22,507 bases of DNA from CBDUBU01 sp965365465. Its GTDB lineage: Bacteria > Bacteroidota > Rhodothermia > Rhodothermales > DASSAV01. The position numbers were made by a program, and so were the translations under genes. Under the pieces are notes generated by a model. The model was not told the origin of the DNA, searched no databases, and was given only the letters and a program-made list of their open reading frames with translations. Where the stretch lies: assembly GCA_965365465.1 (NCBI GenBank), contig CBDUBU010000028.1, positions 1 to 22,507 on the forward strand, written 5' to 3'. Within the stretch, counting starts at the first letter, position 1. Every line of letters begins with the position of its first letter. This document shows positions 16,311-22,507 of this stretch, piece by piece.

Positions 16311-17513
16311 ATGCATCTCCTGAAGCGCCTGTGGACAAAGGAAACACGAACCGTAGCCGGACTGATGAGCGGCACCTCCCTGGATGGCGTTGATGCTGTG
16401 GTAGCGCAGCTTTCAGGGCAAGGAGCAACCTTGAAAATTGAGCAGATTGGTTTTATAAGTGTACCCTACCCGGACGATCTCAGAGCGATTCTCCTCCGGA
16501 ATTCGTCGCCGGAGCACTCCAGCGTGCAGGACCTGTCTCAGTTAAACGTGCGACTGGCGCACCAATATGCAGCGGCGCTCCAGGAAGCCGTTAAAGCAGC
16601 GGGAATCACGCTCTCGGATCTTGACCTGGTGGGTTCGCACGGCCAGACGGTTCATCATGTGCCTGATGCGCGTCCCTGCGCAGGACTTCGCGTTACGTCT
16701 ACGCTGCAAATCGGAGACCCGTCGGTGCTGGCAAACCTGATCCATGTTCCTGTCGTAGGCGACTTTCGCATCGCCGATATGACGCTGGGAGGCCAGGGCG
16801 CTCCCCTGGTCCCCTATTTCGATTTTGTTTACTTCGCAGACCCGAACGAGGCGCGAGGTGTATTGAACATCGGCGGTATTGCCAACATAACGGTGCTTCC
16901 TCCTCGTCCTACTCCGGACACCGTCCGCGCTTTCGACACCGGGCCAGGCAATATGGTGATGGACGCGCTTGCGCAACGCTTCCTGCGCCTTCCCTATGAT
17001 GCCGAAGGCGAACAGGCGTCTCAGGGCCAGATCCAGCAGGCGCTGCTCGCAGAATTGCTTGAAGACCCTTTTTTTGCGCAGCCGCCTCCGAAGTCCACAG
17101 GCCGCGAACGATTTGGAGGCGACTTTGTAGACAGGCTGGTCGTAAGAAGCAAGGAACTGGCGGCGCCGCATCATCCGTCGCCGCAAGACTGGCTGGCTAC
17201 GGCAGCGGCGCTTACCGCGGCCTCCATCTACCAAGCCTACGCGCGTTTCGTGCGTAACCAGCTTTCTCTGGATGTCGTCATTGTATCCGGCGGCGGCTTG
17301 CATAACCGTTTCCTCATGGACAAAATCAGAGACGCATTTGCCCCTATCCCGATCCGCGCTGCGGCATCCTACGGGCTGGATGCAGACGCCAAGGAAGCGC
17401 TATGTTTTGCCGTTCTGGCCCACGAGACCGTGAACGGGGTCGCTGCCAATTTACCTTCTGTTACAGGCGCCTCCGGCAGCACGCTGCTGGGCAAACTATG
17501 TGTTCCCTTATGA
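16311..17513 (+). CDS. anmK: Anhydro-N-acetylmuramic acid kinase (AnmK)
   Basis: Cytoplasmic kinase that opens the 1,6-anhydro ring of anhydro-MurNAc and phosphorylates it to MurNAc-6-phosphate, a step in peptidoglycan recycling. 400 aa, in the usual size range. ASKHA-type ATP-binding motif GLMSGTSLDGVDAV at 17-30; GSHGQTVHH at 108-116; DFRIADMTLGGQGAPLVPYFD at 151-171, the segment that holds the catalytic Asp in known members; NIGGIANITV at 186-195 and FDTGPGNMVMDA at 208-219 for nucleotide binding. ATG 16311 leaves a short 13-residue lead before the fold. The 3' end overlaps thiL by 4 bp. No MurNAc etherase (murQ) is visible nearby. Confidence 0.95.
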   Translation: MHLLKRLWTKETRTVAGLMSGTSLDGVDAVVAQLSGQGATLKIEQIGFISVPYPDDLRAILLRNSSPEHSSVQDLSQLNVRLAHQYAAALQEAVKAAGITLSDLDLVGSHGQTVHHVPDARPCAGLRVTSTLQIGDPSVLANLIHVPVVGDFRIADMTLGGQGAPLVPYFDFVYFADPNEARGVLNIGGIANITVLPPRPTPDTVRAFDTGPGNMVMDALAQRFLRLPYDAEGEQASQGQIQQALLAELLEDPFFAQPPPKSTGRERFGGDFVDRLVVRSKELAAPHHPSPQDWLATAAALTAASIYQAYARFVRNQLSLDVVIVSGGGLHNRFLMDKIRDAFAPIPIRAAASYGLDADAKEALCFAVLAHETVNGVAANLPSVTGASGSTLLGKLCVPL

Positions 17514-18559
17514 ATCAGAAAGAAACCTTTACGCCTGTCCGCGACCTGGGAGAATTCGGTCTGATCGACCGGATGGCAGCCATCCTGGAAGAACCGGACC
17601 ATGAGAATATCATTGCCGGAATCTCCGATGATGCAGCCGTCTATCGCGTGAGTGAGCATCACGTGCATCTCGTCACCACAGATGCCCTTATCGAGAATGT
17701 TCACTTTGACCGGGCTTTTACCCCGATGGAGTACCTGGGCTTTAAGTCGCTTTCGGTTAACGTGAGTGATATCGTGGCAATGAACGCGAGTCCCCTGTAT
17801 GCAACGGTCTCCCTGGGACTCCCGCAAAACTTGTCCGTCGAGATGGTGGAGTCATTTTATCGCGGCCTGAAGAAGGCGTGCGACCGCTACGGGGTAACCA
17901 TACTGGGCGGGGATACGACCGCTTCGCACCGGATCACCATCTCTATAACGGTCATCGGTGAAGCTGAAGAAAACGAGATTGTCTACCGCAGCGGCGCACA
18001 GCCCGGCGATCTGCTATGTGTCACCGGAAACCTGGGCGGCGCGTATGCAGGGCTTAAAGTGCTCCTCGATCAACGGCGCGGCCTGAGCGAAGAAGGGGAC
18101 AGCTTCATTCCTAACCTTGAACCCTTCTCCTACGTGATCCAGCGCCAGCTCACACCTGTTGCTCGTCTGGAAATCATTCGTGATTGGACAGCACGCAGCG
18201 TCCGGCCTCATGCACTTATTGACATCTCCGACGGGCTGGCCTCTGAAGTAAACCACATCTGCCGTCTCAGTCATTGCGGCGCCCTGCTCCATGCAAGCGC
18301 CCTGCCCATGGACCTTGAGACGCGCACCGTGGCAGACACCTTTGCAGAGGACGTAGACACGTATGCACTGTTCGGGGGAGAAGATTACGAACTACTTTTC
18401 GCCCTGCCGCCCGACGACCTGGAAAAACTGGACCCGGATTCATTTACCGTCGTCGGCGTTTGCACGGATCCCTCTGAAGGTGTTCGCATTCAGACTTTCG
18501 AGGGCGAGATTAGCCCGCTCAATGCAGCAGGATACCAGCATTTCAGAGAGGATGGCTGA
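17510..18559 (+). CDS. thiL: Thiamine-monophosphate kinase (ThiL)
   Basis: Phosphorylates thiamine monophosphate to the cofactor thiamine diphosphate using ATP; PurM/AIR-synthetase-like fold. 349 aa. Metal/ATP-binding motifs in order: GISDDAAV (37-44), TTDALIENVHF (56-66), SVNVSDIVAMNASP (82-95) and GGDTTAS (133-139); then ISDGLASEV and FGGEDYELLFALP near the C-terminus, both typical of ThiL. The start is taken at ATG 17510 because it overlaps the anmK stop as ATGA, implying translational coupling; a start at 17498 would add four residues, and the frame is open further upstream only inside anmK. Other thiamine genes are not in view. Confidence 0.95.
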   Translation: MNQKETFTPVRDLGEFGLIDRMAAILEEPDHENIIAGISDDAAVYRVSEHHVHLVTTDALIENVHFDRAFTPMEYLGFKSLSVNVSDIVAMNASPLYATVSLGLPQNLSVEMVESFYRGLKKACDRYGVTILGGDTTASHRITISITVIGEAEENEIVYRSGAQPGDLLCVTGNLGGAYAGLKVLLDQRRGLSEEGDSFIPNLEPFSYVIQRQLTPVARLEIIRDWTARSVRPHALIDISDGLASEVNHICRLSHCGALLHASALPMDLETRTVADTFAEDVDTYALFGGEDYELLFALPPDDLEKLDPDSFTVVGVCTDPSEGVRIQTFEGEISPLNAAGYQHFREDG

Positions 18560-18617
18560 TGCCTCAAAGGCAAACAGAATGCCTGCCAGTACGGTTACAA
18601 TAAGAAGCATCTGGTTT

Positions 18618-19883
18618 CTACAACCTGCCCGCTTTCGTCAGCACCGTTTCACGACTGCTCTCATCGGAGATTTTATCCTTTGGAAGGAAAAGCACGGCGG
18701 CGGCGCCCAGAACCGCCAGGGCAATGAGCGTAACGAACCCGCTCACGTAATCCCCGGACGTATCCCGAAGGTAGCCCACCAGCATCGGCGCTGTCGCCTC
18801 GGCCACACCGTCTGCCGTCAGCACAATGCCCATCACGCGGCCCAGCACCCGAACGCCGAAAATATCGCCTGCCATCAAGGGAATAATCATATAGTCGCCC
18901 CCCAGGCCGATCCCAAAAAGCACAGCGAAAACATATAGCATACCCGGCTGATCTGCAAAGAAGAGCAGTGGAATGGCGGAGGCTACGATGCAGTAGATAA
19001 GCAGCATCACGTATTTCCGGGGGAACCGATCCGCCAGATACCCCATGAGGAGACGCCCGATGATGCTGGAAGCCAGCACCAGAGAGATGACACCGGCTAC
19101 CTGTCCCTGCGAAGCATTCTGGTCGAGACTCAGAAAAAGCTTCAGATGCTGGTTCGTCCCTCCCACAGCCGCAATCGAGCACATACTCCCGATAGCTAGC
19201 AGATAAAAAAACGGGTTGGAGAGCACCCGCTTCATGGATACCGTCGCCTGCAAGGGCTTCACCTCGGCACGAGCCTCTGACGGATCATCCTTAACAAAAA
19301 AAGCGAGCGGAAAAGAGATCAGGATAATTAGCGCCCCGATGATTCTCAGGGCAACGTGCCATCCGTACTGCTGGATCAGTGTATGCGCCAGCAAAGGCAC
19401 GATGGTTCCACCCGCGCCGATTCCGATGTAGGCAAACCCCATGGCCTTGCCGCGTGCCTTGTCAAACCAGCGCGAAATGAGCACCTGATTGGGCAGCGGC
19501 CCGCCGCAAACGTAACCGAGCGCATTGAACAGGTAAAAAAGGTAGAACATCCACAGATTGGTCATGTAACTCAGGCCAATCAGGGCCGTCCCGGCCATCA
19601 GAATGCCGCCAAGCATCATGCGCCGGGGACCAAACCGGTCTACCACCCAGCCTACGAGAAACCCGAACAGCGGCCCGATAATGAGCTTGCTGAGCGCGTT
19701 GCCGGAAGTCACACGCGCCCGGCTCCACCCGAAATCTGTGACCATGAAATCATAGAAAAAGGGCAACCCGTAGAGCGCAAGTCCGACAATCGAGAAAAGC
19801 GCAAAAAATGACGTGGCGGCTACGAGCGCTTGCTGCGGGCGCAACTGCGAAGCAGCGTTGTCCTGCGAATTACCGTCCGGCAT
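18618..19883 (-). CDS. MFS transporter, OFA/monocarboxylate-porter-like
   Basis: Inner-membrane secondary transporter of 421 aa with about 12 hydrophobic segments in two halves. The MFS loop 2-3 motif reads GWVVDRFGPRRMMLGG and its repeat in loop 8-9 reads GYLADRFPRKYVMLL. GGPLPNQVLISRWFDKARGK in the N-half and the spacing of the halves resemble OFA (oxalate/formate antiporter) and eukaryotic MCT-type carriers, so an organic-anion substrate is likely but unproven. The N-terminus (MPDGNSQDNAASQLRPQQ) is cytoplasmic and hydrophilic; the ATG at 19883 is the first in frame. It lies downstream of recG on the same strand with a 141-bp gap, so its own promoter is likely; a TATATTTT patch occurs in that gap on the minus strand. 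It converges with thiL, 58 bp apart. Confidence 0.9.
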   Translation of the reverse strand: MPDGNSQDNAASQLRPQQALVAATSFFALFSIVGLALYGLPFFYDFMVTDFGWSRARVTSGNALSKLIIGPLFGFLVGWVVDRFGPRRMMLGGILMAGTALIGLSYMTNLWMFYLFYLFNALGYVCGGPLPNQVLISRWFDKARGKAMGFAYIGIGAGGTIVPLLAHTLIQQYGWHVALRIIGALIILISFPLAFFVKDDPSEARAEVKPLQATVSMKRVLSNPFFYLLAIGSMCSIAAVGGTNQHLKLFLSLDQNASQGQVAGVISLVLASSIIGRLLMGYLADRFPRKYVMLLIYCIVASAIPLLFFADQPGMLYVFAVLFGIGLGGDYMIIPLMAGDIFGVRVLGRVMGIVLTADGVAEATAPMLVGYLRDTSGDYVSGFVTLIALAVLGAAAVLFLPKDKISDESSRETVLTKAGRL

Positions 19884-19968
19884 AGCGTGCTTGAGATTTG
19901 CGTGCGTTGCTTAAAATATAGAGACCCGCACCCATCGAGTGGTCTGAAGAAACCTTGCCTTTTTGAGA

Positions 19969-19990
19969 ATACGCCAGCAGACCAGCGTAT
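19969..19990 (-). other. Inverted repeat between recG and the MFS gene
   Basis: ATACGC (19969-19974) and GCGTAT (19985-19990) can form a 6-bp hairpin with a 10-nt loop downstream of the recG stop. No T-run follows it on the minus strand, so it is at most a weak or factor-assisted transcription end. Confidence 0.35.
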
Positions 19991-20024
19991 GCAAGATGAG
20001 CAGCCGCCAGGCGCCTGCCATGTA

Positions 20025-22124
20025 TCAACCGACCCGGGCAAATCCGAGGCTGAGTTCTGCGTAGTAACGATTGAAATAGGCGCGGATTTCGCCGTGTTGC
20101 GGGTCCCGAAGCTGCGGGTCATGCCTGACAAGCTCCAGTGCAGCTTCTCGCGCCATGGTCAGAATATCTACATCCTGCGTGATGTCGGCAATTTTGAGAT
20201 CAGGCAGCCCGCTTTGGCGCGTTCCAAAAAAATCCCCTGCTCCGCGCAGTTTCAGATCCATCTCACTGATCTCAAAACCATCGTCGGTGGCGACCATCGC
20301 GTTCAAACGCTGCTCCGCCTCGGCAGAGCGCTTGTAGTCTGCCATCAAGATGCAATAGCTTTGCTCACTCCCGCGCCCTACCCTCCCGCGAAGTTGGTGA
20401 AGCTGGCTCAGTCCGAACCGCTCTGCATGTTCGATCACCATCAGCGTAGCATTTGGAATGTCAACGCCGACCTCGATCACGGTAGTAGAGACGAGAATAT
20501 CGGTTTCCCCGGCCTTGAACCGCGTCATCGCTTCGTCTTTCTCGTAAGGCAGCATACGACCGTGAATCAGGTCTACCCGGTACGGCCTGAACTCTGCCTG
20601 CAAGGCTTCATAGCCCGATTCTGCATCCTTCAGATCGAGCTTCTCACTCTCCTCAACGAGCGGATATACAACATAGGCTTGCCTGCCGGCGCGAATCTGT
20701 TCACGCAAGAACTGGTATACCTCGCCTCGCCGCTTTTCGGATCGCAGCACCGTTTGAATAGGCTTACGGCCTGCCGGCCTTTCCTTTATCAGCGTTACAT
20801 CCAGATCACCGTACAACGTCATGGCAAGCGAACGTGGAATCGGCGTGGCTGTCATCAAAAGCATATGCGGATTCTCTCCCTTGCTGAACATCTCCGCACG
20901 CTGCATCACCCCGAAACGGTGTTGCTCGTCTACAATAGCCATCCCTAACCGGTTAAAAACTACGCCCGCCTGAATAAGTGCGTGTGTGCCTACGGCCACG
21001 TTGGCGCGGCCCTCTGCAAGATCCGCCAGGATCTCCTGCCTGAGTGTTTTGCTCTGTCCTCCAAGCAGAAGCCGCGTCTCGATCCCAAGCGGATCCAGGT
21101 ATTTTTTCAGGTTGCCGTAATGCTGCTCTGCCAGAATTTCCGTCGGCGCCATAAAGGCGCTCTGGAACCCGTTGTCGAGCGCATACATCATCGCAGCAAT
21201 CGCAACAACCGTTTTTCCACTGCCAACATCCCCCTGAATGAGCCGGTTCATCTGCAAACCGCTTCGGACATCCCGCACGATATCGGAAATGGCATTCTGT
21301 TGCGCTGTGGTTAACTCGAAGGGCAACACCTCATGCAGGAAGCGCCGCAAATACTCGCCAGTCTCCCCGAAAACCTGCCCTGCTACCTCCAGTCGCGTCT
21401 GGCGGGTAAGCGCGAGCATAAGCTGGATAAAAAACAACTCTTCAAACTTGAGCCGTTGCCGGGCCGCTTCGAGTTCCGCCTGGCTGCGAGGAAAATGGAC
21501 CGCACGTAGCGCTACGCGCCCTTCCATCAGACCGTAGCGGCTTCTGATCCATTCGGGTAATAATTCGGAGAGATGCAGCCCGTATTCCTTGAAAAGGCTG
21601 TAAATGATGCGTCTGAACGTGCGGCTGGTAAGCCCTGCCTTCTCCAGCGCCGTCCCTCCAGGATAGAGCGGAATGATGCGCCCGGTGTCGAGCGCAGCGC
21701 CTTCCTCATCCAGTTTGTCAAAGTCCGGATGTGACAGGGAAAACTGCCTGCCGAACTGCTGCGGTTTGCCGTGAAAAGCGATGCGTTCCCCGTTCTTGAA
21801 CAACTTGCTTATCCAGGTGGAACTACGGAACCAGACACATTTCAACCGTGCTCCGCTTTCGTCCTCCACAATCAACTCAAACCGGTTGCGCCCACGTCCT
21901 GGAACGATCCCGGATGCCCGGACGATACCTACCACCGTAACAGGCCCGCTATGCTCATCCAGCCGCCGAATCGGAGTAATCGTCGAACGATCCAGATAAC
22001 GCCGGGGAAAATAGCGCAGCAAGTCGAAAAGCGTGGAAACGCCTGTCTGCTCCAGCGCTGCAGCCTTCCTCGGCCCGACTCCCGGCAGGTACTGGACGCT
22101 TTGATGCAGGATGTTTTCTTCCAT
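20025..22124 (-). CDS. recG: RecG, ATP-dependent DNA branch-migration helicase
   Basis: Superfamily-2 helicase that regresses stalled replication forks and branch-migrates Holliday junctions. 699 aa, full family length. N-terminal YLPGVGPRKAAALEQTGV (12-29) and the FDLLRYFPRRYLDRS segment open the wedge domain, whose OB-fold covers roughly 60-135. Helicase motif I is GDVGSGKTVVA (298-308), motif II is DEQH (399-402, a DExH variant common in RecG), motif III is MTATPIPRSLA (424-434), and motif VI is HQLRGRVGRGSEQSYC. The C-terminal region carries the LRGAGDFFGTRQSGLPDL segment characteristic of RecG. ATG 22124 fits the family N-terminus. Its upstream neighbour on the same strand ends before the terminator at 22211-22246, so recG should have its own promoter in 22125-22210. 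Confidence 0.97.
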   Translation of the reverse strand: MEENILHQSVQYLPGVGPRKAAALEQTGVSTLFDLLRYFPRRYLDRSTITPIRRLDEHSGPVTVVGIVRASGIVPGRGRNRFELIVEDESGARLKCVWFRSSTWISKLFKNGERIAFHGKPQQFGRQFSLSHPDFDKLDEEGAALDTGRIIPLYPGGTALEKAGLTSRTFRRIIYSLFKEYGLHLSELLPEWIRSRYGLMEGRVALRAVHFPRSQAELEAARQRLKFEELFFIQLMLALTRQTRLEVAGQVFGETGEYLRRFLHEVLPFELTTAQQNAISDIVRDVRSGLQMNRLIQGDVGSGKTVVAIAAMMYALDNGFQSAFMAPTEILAEQHYGNLKKYLDPLGIETRLLLGGQSKTLRQEILADLAEGRANVAVGTHALIQAGVVFNRLGMAIVDEQHRFGVMQRAEMFSKGENPHMLLMTATPIPRSLAMTLYGDLDVTLIKERPAGRKPIQTVLRSEKRRGEVYQFLREQIRAGRQAYVVYPLVEESEKLDLKDAESGYEALQAEFRPYRVDLIHGRMLPYEKDEAMTRFKAGETDILVSTTVIEVGVDIPNATLMVIEHAERFGLSQLHQLRGRVGRGSEQSYCILMADYKRSAEAEQRLNAMVATDDGFEISEMDLKLRGAGDFFGTRQSGLPDLKIADITQDVDILTMAREAALELVRHDPQLRDPQHGEIRAYFNRYYAELSLGFARVG

Positions 22125-22210
22125 GAACCAGCAGATAGTCTGAAACTCCGACAGGGCAGAAACTGCAATCCGCTTAAGGTTCTGGCCCGCCTCCCTTCTA
22201 ATGCTGGAAT

Positions 22211-22246
22211 ATAAGAAAACCCGTGCGCCTACGTGGCGTCACGGGT
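22211..22246 (-). terminator. Intrinsic terminator upstream of recG (minus strand)
   Basis: ACCCGTG (22219-22225) plus CGCC (22226-22229) pair with GGCG (22235-22238) and CACGGGT (22240-22246), 11 bp in all with one bulged T (22239) and a TACGT loop. Read on the minus strand the hairpin is followed by TTTTCTTAT, so it ends transcription arriving from the right edge of the window and shields recG. Confidence 0.8.
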
Positions 22247-22337
22247 CTTGACGGATGCTCTGGAATCTACCTCTGCGGCACAAGCAGACGCGCTTCCTGC
22301 ACCGTTCGCTACCTGCAAACTGTTTCTCCCGAAAGGC

Positions 22338-22507
22338 TCAGGCTGCCATTCTTACCGGCTGCACATCGAGACAACGCCGATCCGACTCCTGCTGCAATAT
22401 CTGCAACGCTCTGGCAAGGTGAGTGTGTAAGTCAGAATGATTGCGCGGGTTTGCGTAAGAAAGCATGGAATAAGCCTGCCGGTATTCCACCAGGGTGCGG
22501 ACCAGTA
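22338..22507 (-). CDS. 3' end of an unidentified minus-strand gene (5' part outside window)
   Basis: Reading the minus strand from the right edge gives 55 codons ending in TGA at 22340-22338. The peptide is protein-like and helical (LVRTLVEYRQAYSMLSYANP, then HTHLARALQILQQES and a tail LDVQPVRMAA). I do not recognise it. The intrinsic terminator about 90 bp downstream on the same strand supports a real gene ending here. It is too short to assign a family, and another strand reading (22233-22430, plus) is less convincing. Confidence 0.45.
   Translation of the reverse strand, partial: LVRTLVEYRQAYSMLSYANPRNHSDLHTHLARALQILQQESDRRCLDVQPVRMAA

Noticed and set aside
18560..18617. Possible terminator between thiL and the MFS gene
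   Set aside because: Only a 4-bp TGCC/GGCA stem with no T-run; not supportable.
18363..18938. Plus-strand frame of 191 codons spanning the thiL 3' end and the MFS gene
   Set aside because: Runs across two confident genes on opposite strands; low-complexity Arg/His-rich translation.
19830..20948. Plus-strand frame of 372 codons opposite recG
   Set aside because: recG on the minus strand has every helicase motif; the plus translation has no coherent domain.
22233..22430. Plus-strand frame of 65 codons upstream of recG
   Set aside because: Starts inside the terminator hairpin and lies opposite a more protein-like minus-strand frame.

Overview
The window looks like chromosomal DNA of a member of the Bacteroidota/Rhodothermota group, plausibly Rhodothermales-like. 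The evidence is a SusC/SusD pair, a TonB receptor paired with a DUF4249-type lipoprotein, a DUF4290-type protein, the Bacteroidota form of LptE, and a miaB / sigma-54 activator / lptE / TPR gene order. Base composition is fairly GC-rich, the genes are closely packed, and few starts have a clear Shine-Dalgarno site, as is common in this group. No tRNA, rRNA, CRISPR array, IS element or phage gene was seen.

Left third (1-8991, + strand): an outer-membrane nutrient-uptake region. It begins inside a SusC-type TonB-dependent transporter (5' end outside the window), followed by its SusD-type surface lipoprotein. An intercistronic GC hairpin lies between the two, and a strong intrinsic terminator follows. 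A second unit then packs three genes almost without gaps: a TonB-dependent receptor with an N-terminal carboxypeptidase-regulatory-like domain, a DUF4249-like lipoprotein, and an exported TIM-barrel glycosidase-like enzyme with a C-terminal Ig/cadherin-like module. Together they look like a polysaccharide or glycoconjugate utilisation region, but the substrate cannot be read from sequence.

Middle (8995-13784): a small minus-strand gene for a beta-rich, possibly SH3-like protein ends 3 bp from the glycosidase. It is followed by a half-length DUF4290 protein, MiaB (tRNA ms2i6A37 synthesis), a receiver-less sigma-54 activator with a GAYTGA loop, and the LPS-assembly lipoprotein LptE.

Right of centre (13892-18559, + strand): a membrane-bound processive-type GT2 glycosyltransferase, a TPR protein with a long acidic linker, AnmK (anhydro-MurNAc kinase, cell-wall recycling) and ThiL (thiamine-phosphate kinase). 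anmK and thiL overlap by 4 bp (ATGA).

Right end (18618-22507, - strand): an OFA/MCT-like MFS transporter and RecG helicase. At the edge is the 3' end of an unidentified minus-strand gene, followed by an intrinsic terminator that separates it from recG.

Most of this is recognisable housekeeping and nutrient-uptake content; I do not see a clear new defence or mobile system. The most interesting points are the TonB receptor/DUF4249/glycosidase cassette, the orphan sigma-54 activator beside lptE, the GT2 gene placed inside a block I recall as otherwise conserved, and the two small proteins between 8995 and 9885.
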